In this document: positions 44,989 to 56,572 of the stretch, one piece after another
Layout of the letters: every line of letters starts with the position of its first letter
Numbering within the stretch: the first letter of the stretch is position 1
Source of the DNA: Pseudomonas sp. Bout1
GTDB taxonomy: Bacteria > Pseudomonadota > Gammaproteobacteria > Pseudomonadales > Pseudomonadaceae
DNA length: 64,000 nt
Reading direction: 5' to 3'
NCBI RefSeq assembly: GCF_034314165.1
Contig: NZ_JAVIWK010000001.1
Location: 5,657,001 to 5,721,000, forward strand
Position numbers and translations under genes: made by a program
The notes under the pieces: model-generated
Databases searched by the model: none
Told to the model about the DNA's origin: nothing
The model's input: only the letters and a program-made list of their open reading frames with translations

Positions 44989-45113
44989 TTTAATGTCAAT
45001 ATCGCGCCTCCCCCTATTTCGTCGCCCCGTGCGGCTTTCGCCGCAGGTCTCGCCCGTTTTCAAAATAAACAAGGCTTTGAGTATCTGCGGTCTGTTGCAA
45101 AAGGTAGTTAATG

Positions 45114-46034
45114 ATGAGCGCAAGGCACTTTCTCTCCCTGATGGATTGCACGCCCGAAGAGCTGGTCAGCGTGATCCGTCGAGGCATTGAGCTTAAAGAC
45201 CTGCGTAACCGCGGCGAACTGTTCGAGCCTTTGAAAAACCGCGTGCTCGGGATGATTTTCGAGAAGTCGTCGACCCGTACCCGCGTGTCCTTCGAAGCCG
45301 GCATGATCCAGTTCGGCGGCCAGGCTATCTTCCTTTCGCCTCGCGATACCCAACTGGGCCGTGGCGAGCCGATCAGCGATTGCGCGATTGTGATGTCGAG
45401 CATGCTCGATGCGGTAATGATCCGTACCTTCGCCCACAGCACCCTGACCGAATTTGCCGCCAACTCCAGCGTGCCCGTAATCAACGGTCTGTCCGATGAC
45501 CTGCACCCGTGCCAGTTGCTGGCCGACATGCAAACCTTCCTCGAACAGCGCGGCTCGATCCAGGGCAAGACCGTGGCCTGGATCGGCGACGGCAACAACA
45601 TGTGCAACAGCTATATAGAAGCGGCGATCCAGTTCGACTTCCAATTACGTGTTGCCTGCCCCGAAGGCTATGAACCGGACGCAAGGTTCCTGGCACAAGC
45701 CGGCGAGCGCGTAACCATCGCGCGCGACCCGCGTGACGCAGTGATCGGCGCGCACCTGGTGAGCACCGACGTCTGGACCTCCATGGGCCAGGAAGAAGAA
45801 ACCGCCAAGCGCCTCAAGCTGTTCGCACCGTTCCAGGTAACGCGCGCCCTGCTCGATTTGGCAGCGCCAGACGTGCTGTTCATGCATTGCCTGCCGGCCC
45901 ACCGTGGCGAAGAAATCAGCCTCGACCTGCTGGACGATCAACGTTCGGTCGCCTGGGCCCAGGCAGAAAACCGCCTGCACGCCCAAAAGGCCCTGCTCGA
46001 ATTTCTGGTTGCGCCAGCGTACCGCCCTGCATGA
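45114..46034 (+). CDS. argF: ornithine carbamoyltransferase ArgF
   Basis: Anabolic enzyme making citrulline from ornithine and carbamoyl phosphate. The 306-residue protein has the carbamoyl-phosphate site [13 protein letters not shown] near residue 45, HPCQLLAD near residue 127, and the ornithine motif [13 protein letters not shown]. An ATG one codon earlier (45111) is possible. The stop overlaps the start of the ABC ATPase gene. Confidence 0.97.
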   Translation: MSARHFLSLMDCTPEELVSVIRRGIELKDLRNRGELFEPLKNRVLGMIFEKSSTRTRVSFEAGMIQFGGQAIFLSPRDTQLGRGEPISDCAIVMSSMLDAVMIRTFAHSTLTEFAANSSVPVINGLSDDLHPCQLLADMQTFLEQRGSIQGKTVAWIGDGNNMCNSYIEAAIQFDFQLRVACPEGYEPDARFLAQAGERVTIARDPRDAVIGAHLVSTDVWTSMGQEEETAKRLKLFAPFQVTRALLDLAAPDVLFMHCLPAHRGEEISLDLLDDQRSVAWAQAENRLHAQKALLEFLVAPAYRPA

Positions 46035-47077
46035 GCCAGCCACTTTTGCTGAACCTACGCAATCTGGCATGCGGTTATCAGGATCAACGGGTGGTGCAGA
46101 ACCTCAACCTGCACCTTAACGCCGGCGACATCGGTTGCCTGCTGGGCTCGTCGGGCTGCGGCAAGACCACCACCCTGCGAGCAATTGCCGGGTTTGAGCC
46201 GATACACGAAGGTGAAATCAGCCTGGCGGGCGAGGTCATCTCCAGCGCCGGTTTCACTCTGGCCCCGGAGAAACGTCGGATCGGCATGGTGTTCCAGGAC
46301 TACGCGCTGTTTCCGCACCTCAGCGTGGCCGACAACATCGCCTTCGGCATTCGCAAACACCCGCAAAAAGAGCGGGTGGTCGCCGAATTGCTGGAACTGG
46401 TGAACCTTAAGAACCTGGGCAAGCGTTTCCCGCACGAACTCTCCGGCGGCCAGCAACAGCGGGTCGCCCTGGCCCGCGCCCTGGCACCGGAACCGCAACT
46501 GTTGCTGCTCGACGAGCCCTTCTCCAACCTCGACGGCGAACTGCGGCGCAAACTAAGCCATGAAGTGCGCGACATTCTCAAGGCGCGGGGCACCAGTGCG
46601 ATCCTGGTGACCCATGACCAGGAAGAAGCCTTTGCCGTGAGCGACCATGTCGGCGTGTTCAACCAGGGACGCCTGGAGCAGTGGGATACGCCCTACAACC
46701 TCTACCACGAACCGCAAACACCCTTCGTCGCCAGTTTTATTGGCCAGGGTTACTTCATTCGCGGGCAGTTGAACACGGCGGATTCGGTCAGCACCGAGCT
46801 GGGCGAGTTGCGCGGCAACCGCGCGTACCCCTGGCCTGTCGGCGGCGCAGTGGATGTATTGTTGCGCCCGGACGACATCGTCTATGCGCCGCACAGCGCC
46901 TTGAAAGCGCGGATTGTCGGCAAGACGTTCCTCGGGGCGTCGACCCTGTATCGCCTGCAGTTGCCTACAGGCGCGCAACTGGAATCGATCTTTCCCAGCC
47001 ATGCCGACCACGTGGTCGGTGCCGATGTGGGCATACGCGTGGCAGCCGAGCACCTGGTGTTGTTCCAGCCCCTGTAA
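46031..47077 (+). CDS. ABC transporter ATP-binding protein (FbpC/PotA-like)
   Basis: A 348-residue importer ATPase with Walker [10 protein letters not shown] near residue 38, Q-loop [11 protein letters not shown], signature [15 protein letters not shown], Walker [13 protein letters not shown], and a C-terminal TOBE-type regulatory domain ([11 protein letters not shown]). The family handles Fe(III), spermidine or putrescine. No permease or binding protein is adjacent. It overlaps argF by ATGA, an association also seen in P. aeruginosa (PA3537-PA3538); substrate unknown. Confidence 0.88.
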   Translation: MSQPLLLNLRNLACGYQDQRVVQNLNLHLNAGDIGCLLGSSGCGKTTTLRAIAGFEPIHEGEISLAGEVISSAGFTLAPEKRRIGMVFQDYALFPHLSVADNIAFGIRKHPQKERVVAELLELVNLKNLGKRFPHELSGGQQQRVALARALAPEPQLLLLDEPFSNLDGELRRKLSHEVRDILKARGTSAILVTHDQEEAFAVSDHVGVFNQGRLEQWDTPYNLYHEPQTPFVASFIGQGYFIRGQLNTADSVSTELGELRGNRAYPWPVGGAVDVLLRPDDIVYAPHSALKARIVGKTFLGASTLYRLQLPTGAQLESIFPSHADHVVGADVGIRVAAEHLVLFQPL

Positions 47078-47167
47078 GAGCGAGCCTGCTCGCGAAAGTC
47101 GTTAACCATGACGCTGGCACCCTGAATCTACGCGGCGCCCTCAAGTTTTTCGCGAGCAAGCTCGCTC
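47078..47167. repeat. REPIN, GAGCGAGC(C/T)TGCTCGCGAA type
   Basis: 20-bp inverted ends (GAGCGAGCCTGCTCGCGAAA at 47078-47097, complement at 47148-47167, 19 of 20 matching) around a 50-bp spacer. It begins at the base after the ABC gene stop, between convergent genes. Confidence 0.8.
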
Positions 47168-47179
47168 ATAAAGAAAGCC

Positions 47180-47650
47180 TCACGCCCGGCCAATTTCCGC
47201 GAATTTGGCCTGGGTGTGTTCAGCCAGCACGGCCGCTGCCAACTCCACCTCAAGCCCCCTTCTGCCGGCACTGATAAAAATCGTCGGAAACGACTGCGCG
47301 GTCACGTCGACAAAAGTGCGCAGGCGTTTCTTCTGCCCCAGCGGGCTGATACCTCCCAGCAAGTAACCCGTCGCGCGCTGCGCCGCAGCCGGGTCAGCCA
47401 TCTCGACTTTTTTCACTCCGGCCGCCTGCGCCAGCGCTTTTAAATCCAAACTTCCGACGACCGGCACAACCGCCACCAGCAGTTCTGCTTTTTCACTGCT
47501 GACCAGCAGGGTCTTGAACACCTGCGTCGGATCAAGCCCCAATTTTTCCGCGGCCTCCAGACCATAGGACGCGGCCTTGGGATCATGTTCGTAACTGTGG
47601 ATTCGATGTTCGGCGCGAACTTTTTTCAACAGGTCCAATGCGGGCGTCAT
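47180..47650 (-). CDS. ybaK: YbaK/EbsC-type Cys-tRNA deacylase
   Basis: A 156-residue editing enzyme that hydrolyses mischarged Cys-tRNA-Pro. The YbaK fold is seen in [20 protein letters not shown] (conserved Lys), [15 protein letters not shown] and the late [13 protein letters not shown]. The start [11 protein letters not shown] is the family start. Confidence 0.93.
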   Translation of the reverse strand: MTPALDLLKKVRAEHRIHSYEHDPKAASYGLEAAEKLGLDPTQVFKTLLVSSEKAELLVAVVPVVGSLDLKALAQAAGVKKVEMADPAAAQRATGYLLGGISPLGQKKRLRTFVDVTAQSFPTIFISAGRRGLEVELAAAVLAEHTQAKFAEIGRA

Positions 47651-48010
47651 GCAGGCTCCAGGCTTGGCAAAAAGGTGAAAAAACAGATGGCCAATTCTAG
47701 GCCAACACGCGGCAAAAGGCTCTAGTCCGAAGCCCTCTGCCGTGCCTGCGCGCTGCCCTCGCCAGCCACTCAAGGTGCCCACGCCACGATCATTCACCAC
47801 ACCAATAATTACAAAATGACCGACCGTTCACTTTCGACCTTTGACAGCCGTCATTCTTGTCTATATTTTTTCGTTTACGAATACTGTAGGAATACACCTC
47901 CAGATTCACAGCAGTAAGCCGCGACGAAGATGGGGATCCTCGCCGTGGTGAAAATCGCCGCTTGCCCATTGAGGCAAAACGCCAGACAACAACAAAAACA
48001 GAGGTTTTCC
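47651..48010. other. ybaK/glpF divergent intergenic region
   Basis: About 360 bp without a gene. It includes the glpF promoter and a GlpR operator (47841-47885), leaving an untranslated glpF leader of about 135 nt. Confidence 0.6.
47841..47885 (+). promoter_or_regulatory. glpFK promoter with GlpR operator
   Basis: TTGACA (47841-47846) and TATTTT (47864-47869) are 17 bp apart. The palindrome TTCGTTTACGAA (47870-47881) lies just after the -10 box and its 20-bp context matches the GlpR consensus at 16 positions, so GlpR would block initiation until glycerol-3-phosphate binds. Confidence 0.75.
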
Positions 48011-48865
48011 ATGACAACTGCTCTTCAACAGCCTTCACTTTTAAGCCAATGCATGGCCGAATTCCTGGGTACTGCGTTGCTGATCTTCTTCGGTACCGGA
48101 TGTGTTGCTGCGCTCAAGGTCGCGGGTGCCAGCTTTGGCTTGTGGGAAATCAGTATCATCTGGGGGATCGGCGTCAGCATGGCGATCTACCTGAGCGCCG
48201 GCATTTCCGGGGCTCACCTCAACCCGGCCGTCAGTATTGCCCTGTGTATTTTTGCCGATTTCGAAAAGCGCAAACTGCCGTTCTACATCATTGCCCAAGT
48301 CGCCGGCGCCTTCTGCTCGGCCGCGTTGGTTTACACGCTCTACAGCAACCTGTTTTTCGATTACGAACAAACCCACCACATGATTCGCGGCACCCAGGCC
48401 AGCCTGGAATTGGCGTCGGTGTTCTCCACCTACCCGCATCCGCTGCTGGGCACGGCCCAGGCGTTCCTGGTGGAGATGGTTATCACCGCGATCCTCATGG
48501 GTGTGATCATGGCCCTGACCGACGATAACAACGGCCTGCCGCGTGGCCCGTTGGCGCCGCTGCTGATTGGTTTGCTGATCGCCGTGATTGGCAGCGCCAT
48601 GGGCCCGCTGACCGGGTTTGCGATGAACCCGGCCCGTGACTTCGGCCCCAAGTTGATGACCTTTTTCGCCGGTTGGGGTGAAATGGCCTTCACCGGCGGG
48701 CGCGACATTCCTTATTTCCTGATTCCGATCTTTGCGCCGATCGTCGGCGCCTGCCTCGGTGCAGCAGCGTATCGCGGGCTGATTGCCCGTCACCTGCCCA
48801 GCGCCGCAGCTGCTACAACTGATGCAACCGAAGCTGCCGCCACCGGCAAAACCCGTACTTCCTGA
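48011..48865 (+). CDS. glpF: glycerol facilitator GlpF
   Basis: Aquaglyceroporin channel in the inner membrane. The 284-residue protein has six membrane helices and both NPA-type motifs, SGAHLNPAVS near residue 68 and GFAMNPARDFGP near residue 206. The C-terminal tail is Ala/Thr-rich. It is first in the glpF-glpK run, followed by glpR. Confidence 0.96.
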   Translation: MTTALQQPSLLSQCMAEFLGTALLIFFGTGCVAALKVAGASFGLWEISIIWGIGVSMAIYLSAGISGAHLNPAVSIALCIFADFEKRKLPFYIIAQVAGAFCSAALVYTLYSNLFFDYEQTHHMIRGTQASLELASVFSTYPHPLLGTAQAFLVEMVITAILMGVIMALTDDNNGLPRGPLAPLLIGLLIAVIGSAMGPLTGFAMNPARDFGPKLMTFFAGWGEMAFTGGRDIPYFLIPIFAPIVGACLGAAAYRGLIARHLPSAAAATTDATEAAATGKTRTS

Positions 48866-48916
48866 TGCGATAGCCTGGGCCGTACTGCCCCTTTGCCGCC
48901 CAGGCTGTTTACTTGA

Positions 48917-50452
<1,536 letters not shown>

Positions 50453-50546
50453 GCCAAGCGCCGGACCCACATAGGGTTGTAACTGGCAGGGAGCAGATTC
50501 CTGCGTCATCATGGGCCACTTTTTACGGCAGCCCAAAGGACGCACC

Positions 50547-51302
50547 ATGAATCTGCCTCCCCGCCAGCAACAAATCCTCGAACTGGTTCGCGAACGCGGC
50601 TATGTGAGTATCGAGGAAATGGCGCAGCTCTTCGTTGTCACCCCGCAAACCATCCGCCGTGATATCAATCAACTGGCGGAAGCCAATCTGTTGCGCCGCT
50701 ACCATGGCGGCGCAGCCTACGACTCCAGCGTTGAAAACACCGCGTACGCCATGCGTGCCGACCAGATGCGCGACGAGAAACAGCGCATCGGCGAAGCCAT
50801 CGCCGCGCAAATCCCCGATCACGCCTCGCTGTTTATCAACATCGGTACCACCACCGAATCGATCGCCCGTGCGCTGCTGAACCACAGCCACCTGAAAATC
50901 ATCACCAATAACCTCAACGTCGCCATGATGCTCAGTGCCAAAGACGACTTCGACGTACTCCTGACCGGCGGCAACGTGCGCCGTGACGGTGGCGTGGTGG
51001 GCCAGGCCAGCGTCGACTTTATCAACCAGTTCAAGGTCGATTTCGCCTTGGTGGGCATCAGCGGCATCGATGAAGACGGCAGCCTGCTGGATTTCGATTA
51101 CCAGGAAGTGCGGGTTTCCCAAGCGATCATTGCCAACGCGCGCAAGGTAATCCTGGCGGCGGACTCCAGCAAATTCGGGCGCAACGCCATGATTCGCCTG
51201 GGACCTATCAGTTTGATTGATTGTTTAGTCACCGATCAGCAGCCGGTTCCGGCGCTGGTGCAACTGTTGAATCAGCACAAGATTCGGCTGGAAGTGGTGT
51301 AA
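50547..51302 (+). CDS. glpR: glycerol-3-phosphate regulon repressor GlpR
   Basis: DeoR-family repressor of 251 residues. The N-terminal helix-turn-helix [20 protein letters not shown] lies at ~residue 22, and the sugar-phosphate sensor domain has [14 protein letters not shown] and [12 protein letters not shown]. The start [18 protein letters not shown] is preceded by AAAGGA. It sits between glpK and glpD and has operator matches before glpF and glpD. Confidence 0.95.
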   Translation: MNLPPRQQQILELVRERGYVSIEEMAQLFVVTPQTIRRDINQLAEANLLRRYHGGAAYDSSVENTAYAMRADQMRDEKQRIGEAIAAQIPDHASLFINIGTTTESIARALLNHSHLKIITNNLNVAMMLSAKDDFDVLLTGGNVRRDGGVVGQASVDFINQFKVDFALVGISGIDEDGSLLDFDYQEVRVSQAIIANARKVILAADSSKFGRNAMIRLGPISLIDCLVTDQQPVPALVQLLNQHKIRLEVV

Positions 51303-51413
51303 GCCTATACAGGGGGTGTTCCGCCCCCTGATGTTCACATATTTTCCTTTCTTCGCCCTTCGATCAGTATTTTCAATCGAAGCGGGCTGGCTGTGCCTGC
51401 GTTTATACGCTAC

Positions 51414-51453
51414 CATTTTCGCAAATGAACATTTATGTTCGAATTCCAATACG
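51414..51453. promoter_or_regulatory. two abutting GlpR operators before glpD
   Basis: CATTTTCGCAAATGAACATT (51414-51433) and TATGTTCGAATTCCAATACG (51434-51453) are consecutive 20-bp matches to the GlpR consensus. They end 21 nt before the glpD start. Confidence 0.65.
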
Positions 51454-51474
51454 AAAAGATTGCGAGGCCAGCCG

Positions 51475-53013
51475 ATGAACCCTTCTACCTTGCCTGCCCC
51501 ACCGCTTGCCGAAGTCTATGACGTTGCCGTTATCGGTGGCGGGATCAACGGCGTCGGCATCGCAGCAGACGCAGCCGGGCGCGGTTTGTCGGTATTCCTT
51601 TGTGAAAAGGACGACCTGGCCAGCCATACCTCTTCCGCCAGCAGCAAGCTGATCCACGGCGGCCTGCGCTACCTGGAACATTACGAATTCCGCCTGGTGC
51701 GCGAAGCCCTGGCTGAACGTGAGGTGCTGCTGGCCAAGGCCCCGCACATCGTCAAGCAGATGCGCTTTGTACTGCCACACCGCCCGCACCTGCGCCCGGC
51801 GTGGATGATTCGCGCCGGCCTGTTCCTGTATGACCACCTGGGCAAGCGGGAAAAACTCGAAGGCTCCAAGAGCCTCAAGTTCGGCCCCGACAGCCCGCTG
51901 AAAAGCGAAATCACCAAAGGCTTTGAATACTCCGACTGCTGGGTCGACGACGCTCGCCTTGTCGTACTCAACGCTATGGCCGCGCGGGAAAAGGGTGCGC
52001 ATATCCACACCCAGACCCGTTGCGTCAGCGCGCACCGCAGCAAAGGCCTGTGGGAAATGAACATGGAACGTGCCGACGGCAGCCTGTTCTCGATCCGCGC
52101 CCGTGCGCTGGTGAATGCCGCCGGCCCGTGGGTGGCCAAGTTCATCAAGGATGACTTGAAGCTGGATTCACCCTACGGCATCCGTCTGATCCAGGGCAGC
52201 CACCTGATCGTGCCGAAGCTGTACGAAGGCGCCCACGCGCACATCCTGCAGAACGAAGACCAGCGCATCGTTTTCACCATTCCGTACCTAAATCACCTGA
52301 CCATCATCGGCACCACCGACCGCGAATACACCGGCGACCCGGCGAAAGTGGCGATTACCGAAGGTGAGACCGACTACATGCTCAACGTGGTCAACGCGCA
52401 TTTCAAGAAACAGTTGAGCCGCGATGACATCGTGCACACCTATTCGGGCGTGCGCCCGCTGTGCAACGACGAATCCGACAACCCGTCGGCCGTGACCCGC
52501 GACTACACCCTGGCGCTGTCCGGCACCTCGGGCGAGGCGCCGTTGCTGTCGGTGTTCGGCGGCAAGTTGACCACCTACCGCAAGCTGGCCGAGTCGGCGA
52601 TGGCACAACTGGCGCCGTACTTCACGCAGATGCGCCCAAGCTGGACCGCCACAGCCACCCTGCCCGGCGGCGAAAACATGAGCACGCCAGAGGCCCTGGC
52701 CGATGCGATTCGCAGCAAGCACGACTGGGTGCCAAGCGAGATTGCCCGTCGCTGGTCCACCACCTACGGCAGCCGCACTTGGCGCCTGCTGGAAGGCGTG
52801 CAGTCGCTGGCCGACATGGGCGAGCACCTCGGTGGCGGCCTGTACACCCGTGAAGTCGACTACCTGTGCGCCGAGGAATGGGCCACGCAGCCCCACGATA
52901 TCCTGTGGCGCCGCAGCAAGCTGGGGCTGTTCACTACCCCGCAAGAACAGGAAAACGTACAGCGTTACCTGTCGAAGGTTGAGCACAATCGCGGCAAGAT
53001 CGAAGCCGCCTGA
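51475..53013 (+). CDS. glpD: glycerol-3-phosphate dehydrogenase GlpD
   Basis: Membrane-associated FAD enzyme passing electrons from glycerol-3-phosphate to ubiquinone and giving dihydroxyacetone phosphate. The 512-residue protein has the FAD-binding AVIGGGINGVGIAADAAGRG near residue 18, the SSKLIHGGLRYLE signature, and the late FGGKLTTYRKLAE motif. The start MNPSTLPAPP is used; the long open stretch upstream overlaps the operators. Confidence 0.97.
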   Translation: MNPSTLPAPPLAEVYDVAVIGGGINGVGIAADAAGRGLSVFLCEKDDLASHTSSASSKLIHGGLRYLEHYEFRLVREALAEREVLLAKAPHIVKQMRFVLPHRPHLRPAWMIRAGLFLYDHLGKREKLEGSKSLKFGPDSPLKSEITKGFEYSDCWVDDARLVVLNAMAAREKGAHIHTQTRCVSAHRSKGLWEMNMERADGSLFSIRARALVNAAGPWVAKFIKDDLKLDSPYGIRLIQGSHLIVPKLYEGAHAHILQNEDQRIVFTIPYLNHLTIIGTTDREYTGDPAKVAITEGETDYMLNVVNAHFKKQLSRDDIVHTYSGVRPLCNDESDNPSAVTRDYTLALSGTSGEAPLLSVFGGKLTTYRKLAESAMAQLAPYFTQMRPSWTATATLPGGENMSTPEALADAIRSKHDWVPSEIARRWSTTYGSRTWRLLEGVQSLADMGEHLGGGLYTREVDYLCAEEWATQPHDILWRRSKLGLFTTPQEQENVQRYLSKVEHNRGKIEAA

Positions 53014-53025
53014 TTGCCCTGTTGT

Positions 53026-53063
53026 AAAAAAGCCCCTGCACCGAAAGGTCCAGGGGCTTTTTC
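53026..53063 (+). terminator. intrinsic terminator after glpD
   Basis: AAAAAAGCCCCTG(CA)-CCGAAAGG-TCCAGGGGCTTTTT, overlapping by two bases the stop codon of the convergent Sel1 gene. Confidence 0.88.
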
Positions 53064-53784
53064 ATGCCTCAAGATGACGCTGATAACGCAGGCCCATATC
53101 ACGAATCCCGGAGAAGGCAGAGCCCAGCAACACTGGATAAGCCGCGTGGAGAAACCCCGGTGTAGCCGTCGCAAGTGCCCGTTCCAGCCAAAGGCAAGCC
53201 TGCGCCTCGTCGCCGTCTTCAGCCAGCTCCGAGGCATGGTTGTATTGCCCACGAAAGTCTCCGGCCTCGGCTGAACGCTGATACCACTGCCGCGCCAGTT
53301 GAACATCCCTGGGCACCACAACGCCCTCATGGTGGAACCGCCCCAACAGGTTCATCGACTTGGCGTGGCCCTTGGCCGCAGCCTGGCGGAACAACTCATA
53401 CGCCGCGCCAAGATCGCGCTCCACGCCGCGGCCCCGTGTGAGCAACTGGCCGTAGTTATACAAGCCCCATTCCAGGCCCAGATCGGCAGCCTTGCGGTAA
53501 TGCTGCGCGGCATCGCCCAAGTCGATTTCGCAGCCCCACCCGTTCTCAAGGCAACGTCCGATCATGTTGATCGCCATCGGGTGACGCTGCCGGGCGGCGA
53601 TGCGAAACCAGCTCAACGCCAGCGCCTCATCCTTCTGCACGCCATGACCGTCAAGCAGCAACTGGGCCAGGGTCGCCTGTGCATCCGCATCACCCAATTG
53701 AGCGGCATGCATCACCCAGCGCACGTAGGCACGCGGGTTATTACCGATATCAGACGGCTCACTGCCTGGTTGTGCACGCTGCAT
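53062..53784 (-). CDS. Sel1-like repeat protein
   Basis: A 240-residue protein of about five tandem Sel1 (TPR-like) repeats, e.g. ADAQATLAQLLLDGHGVQKD, LYNYGQLLTRGRGVERDL and SMNLLGRFHHEGVVVPRD, suited to protein-protein contacts. No clear signal peptide is seen. It is divergent from the siderophore receptor at 53909. A similar Sel1 gene belongs to the piuA-piuC group of P. aeruginosa (PA4516), so a link to iron uptake is likely, though the role is unknown. Confidence 0.82.
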   Translation of the reverse strand: MQRAQPGSEPSDIGNNPRAYVRWVMHAAQLGDADAQATLAQLLLDGHGVQKDEALALSWFRIAARQRHPMAINMIGRCLENGWGCEIDLGDAAQHYRKAADLGLEWGLYNYGQLLTRGRGVERDLGAAYELFRQAAAKGHAKSMNLLGRFHHEGVVVPRDVQLARQWYQRSAEAGDFRGQYNHASELAEDGDEAQACLWLERALATATPGFLHAAYPVLLGSAFSGIRDMGLRYQRHLEA

Positions 53785-53908
53785 TGGTGCCCCACGTGGC
53801 GATCAAGGATCGCAAAAGTTTCATGAATTATTTGGTTACAAAGTATTACATTTGAGATCGCTTATCAATTACGATCGCATCTCACTAACACCCACAAGAG
53901 ATTACTCA

Positions 53909-56233
53909 ATGGCTACCGGGATCAGTTCTGCCCCCCTTTCATCGCGGCATTTGCTCGCGTCGGCAGTGGGCTTGGCAGTGGCTGCGCAAGGAGGATTCAG
54001 TTATGCGGCGGACGCCGCACCAGACGACACCACAGGCGTCATTCAGCTCGGCGCGACCAGCATTGAAGGCCAGGCGCCGAGCCAGAGCGTCTACAACCCT
54101 GTGGCTCCTTCATCCCCCAAGTACACCGAGGCACTGCGCGACACGCCGCAGACCATCACGGTGGTGCCCAAGGAAGTCATTCATGACCAGAACCTGCTGA
54201 CCCTGCGCGATGTGCTCAGTACCGTGCCGGGCATCACCTTCGGTGCTGGCGAAGGCGGCAGCGGCTACGGCGACAGCATCAACCTGCGTGGCTTCTCCGC
54301 CAGCGGCGACATCTACGTGGACGGCGTACGCGACAGCGCGCAATACAGCCGCACCGACCCGTTCAACCTGGAACAGGTAGAAGTCGTCAGCGGTGCGAGT
54401 TCGGTGTACTCAGGTTCCGGCGCGGTCGGTGGCACCATCAACCTGGTGAGCAAGCAACCAGAGCTGCGCGACAAAACCACCCTCAGTGCCGGCATCGGCA
54501 CCGATAACTACAAGCGCACCACCCTGGACACCAACCAGACGCTCAACGACACCACGGCGTTTCGCCTGAACCTGATGGCCCATGGTAACGATGTGCCCGG
54601 TCGCGATTATGAAGATTACGAACGCTGGGGCATCGCGCCTTCCATTGCCTTTGGCCTGGGCACGCCAACCCGCGTAACCGTCAGTTATGAGCACCAGAAA
54701 GACAACAACACGCCGCAATACGGCATCCCGATCTACAACGGCAAGCCGATGCCGGGTGTGGGCTGGAGCGATTACTACGGCTACCACAACATCAATGACC
54801 AGCAGATCACCTCGGACTCGTTCAGCCTGAAGCTCGAACACGACTTCAACGACGCCGTGTCCGTGCGCAACTTCACCCGCGTCGAGCGCGTTCGCCAGGA
54901 CCTGCGCGCTTCCGGCCCCGAAGGTGCACTGACCGGTTGCCTGGCCAGTGGCACCCAGATAACGGGCGCTCCCTGCGCAGCAGGCCTCAAACCGGGCTAT
55001 TTCCAGCCAAGCGGTGGTTCGTTGGGCAATGAGCGCAATACCCAGAACAAAATGTTCACCAACCAGACCGACGTCACCAGCCACTTCAGCACCGGTTTCA
55101 TCGACCACACGCTGGTGACCGGTATCTCCATCAGCCGCGAGGAGTACGAGGCGGATACCGGCAAATGGCTGACCAATGCCAACGGCAGCACGATAGTCCC
55201 GCCACCAGTCAGCTACAGCGATCCGAACTCGGACTGGACGGGGCCGGTCAACTTCACCCGTGCCGCCCACATCGATGGCGCGCTGAACAACCGCGCCGCC
55301 TATGCCTTCGACACGCTCAAGCTCAACCCGCAATGGGAAATCAATGGCGGCCTGCGTTACGAGCACAACGCCGGCAGTTCGGTGACCAACGCCTACTCCA
55401 GCACCGGCGTGGAAACCCCCGGCATACGTTATGGCCAGGCAGATGACCTGACGTCCTACCGCATGGCGCTGGTCTACAAGCCGGTGGAAAATGGCAGCTT
55501 CTATATCGCCTATGGCAACAGCAAGACGCCGTCGCAAGCCAGCGTCAACGGGGGTTGCTACACCCCGGCCAAAACCTCGAGCGTGGCCACCAACAACTGC
55601 GACGTTTCCCCGGAAACCGCCGTCAGCTATGAGATCGGCACCAAATGGGACCTGCTCGACAATGCGCTGTCACTGACGGGCGCGATCTTTCGCAATGACC
55701 GCACCAACTACAAAGTCGCCGATAACGACCCGAGCAACCTGAGTGGCACGCAAACCCTGGACGGCAAGGCGCGTGCCGACGGTGTGGCGCTGGGCCTGAG
55801 CGGTCAGATCACCGACCGCTGGAAAGTCTTCGCCAACTACACCTACCTGAACACCCGCGTGCTGCGCAGCGCCAGCGACTACACCCTGGCGACCACTGGC
55901 ATCGACGTGCAGAAAGGCGAACCGCTGACCTTCACCCCCAAACATGCGGCAAGCATCTGGACGGTGTATGACCTGCCCTACAACTTCCAGGTGGGCTACG
56001 GGATAACGGCGCAAACCAAGCAGTACCTGGTCAGCGCCGCCGGGTCACCGACTTCGCCCGGCTACGCAGTACAGCGCGCGATGCTCGGCTACAAGGTCAA
56101 CAAGCAGCTGAACCTGCAGTTGAACATCAACAACCTGTTCGACAAGGACTACCTGACCCGCATCCGTAACAACGGTTGGGCAGTACCCGGCGATGGGCGT
56201 GCGGCGGTTGTGTCGGCTGACTATACGTTCTGA
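53909..56233 (+). CDS. TonB-dependent catecholate siderophore receptor (PiuA/Fiu-like)
   Basis: Outer-membrane importer of 774 residues. It has a long signal peptide (residues 1-34, ending FSYAADA), an N-terminal plug domain (DTPQTITVVPKEVIHDQ ... INLRGFSASGDIYVDGVRD) and a 22-strand barrel ending in aromatic VVSADYTF. The closest type is Fiu/PiuA, which takes catecholate compounds including siderophore-antibiotic conjugates. The upstream region is AT-rich, but no clear Fur box was scored. The 2-oxoglutarate dioxygenase PiuC that usually follows is not here. Confidence 0.88.
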   Translation: MATGISSAPLSSRHLLASAVGLAVAAQGGFSYAADAAPDDTTGVIQLGATSIEGQAPSQSVYNPVAPSSPKYTEALRDTPQTITVVPKEVIHDQNLLTLRDVLSTVPGITFGAGEGGSGYGDSINLRGFSASGDIYVDGVRDSAQYSRTDPFNLEQVEVVSGASSVYSGSGAVGGTINLVSKQPELRDKTTLSAGIGTDNYKRTTLDTNQTLNDTTAFRLNLMAHGNDVPGRDYEDYERWGIAPSIAFGLGTPTRVTVSYEHQKDNNTPQYGIPIYNGKPMPGVGWSDYYGYHNINDQQITSDSFSLKLEHDFNDAVSVRNFTRVERVRQDLRASGPEGALTGCLASGTQITGAPCAAGLKPGYFQPSGGSLGNERNTQNKMFTNQTDVTSHFSTGFIDHTLVTGISISREEYEADTGKWLTNANGSTIVPPPVSYSDPNSDWTGPVNFTRAAHIDGALNNRAAYAFDTLKLNPQWEINGGLRYEHNAGSSVTNAYSSTGVETPGIRYGQADDLTSYRMALVYKPVENGSFYIAYGNSKTPSQASVNGGCYTPAKTSSVATNNCDVSPETAVSYEIGTKWDLLDNALSLTGAIFRNDRTNYKVADNDPSNLSGTQTLDGKARADGVALGLSGQITDRWKVFANYTYLNTRVLRSASDYTLATTGIDVQKGEPLTFTPKHAASIWTVYDLPYNFQVGYGITAQTKQYLVSAAGSPTSPGYAVQRAMLGYKVNKQLNLQLNINNLFDKDYLTRIRNNGWAVPGDGRAAVVSADYTF

Positions 56234-56252
56234 CGAAAAAGCCACACCAAGC

Positions 56253-56283
56253 AGCCCTGGGAGCCACGCTCCCGGGGCTTTTT
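56253..56283 (+). terminator. intrinsic terminator after TonB receptor
   Basis: AGCCCTGGGAG-CCAC-GCTCCCGGGGCT followed by T5. Confidence 0.8.
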
Positions 56284-56310
56284 CATGGGCGTTATAAACG
56301 CTGCCCGGCA

Positions 56311-56355
56311 TTCGGTTTTCCGAACGCGACACCTCAGCCTATTCGGTTTGCCGGA
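56311..56355. promoter_or_regulatory. two AauR-type palindromes upstream of aatJ
   Basis: TTCGG-TTTT-CCGAA (56311-56324) is a perfect match to the inverted repeat TTCGG-N4-CCGAA described for AauR targets, and TTCGG-TTTG-CCGGA (56342-56355) has one mismatch. Centres are 31 bp apart (three helical turns), about 85-115 bp before the sigma-54 promoter, the normal place for an NtrC-type activator. Confidence 0.75.
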
Positions 56356-56431
56356 TCTGGCGCGACACAATCCCCCGTAACATAAAGTTAATCTCTATAT
56401 AAATCATGCGCTTAACCTTTTATCGCTGGCC

Positions 56432-56447
56432 TGGCACGACTCATGCT
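56432..56447 (+). promoter_or_regulatory. sigma-54 promoter of the aat operon
   Basis: TGGCAC-GACTC-ATGCT has the invariant GG (-24) and GC (-12) separated by 10 bp. AauR, encoded downstream, is a sigma-54-dependent activator. Confidence 0.78.
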
Positions 56448-56572
56448 CTACACTCGTAGGCGATTGCCTGAGGCGCCTCAGGAGCCGTCATGGGCATTCG
56501 CAGTACTGTTTATATAAAAACGTGGCCGTCCTAATCGGTCTCATAAAAAAAACAAATGTCGAGGAAGTATTG

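Noticed and set aside
51309..51329. Terminator after glpR (CAGGGGGT/CGCCCCCTG region)
   Set aside because: Good stem but no T-tract; not listed as a terminator.
53850..53890. Fur box before the TonB receptor
   Set aside because: The AT-rich stretch has a TGAGAT...ATCTCA inverted repeat, but no 19-bp window matched the Fur consensus well enough.
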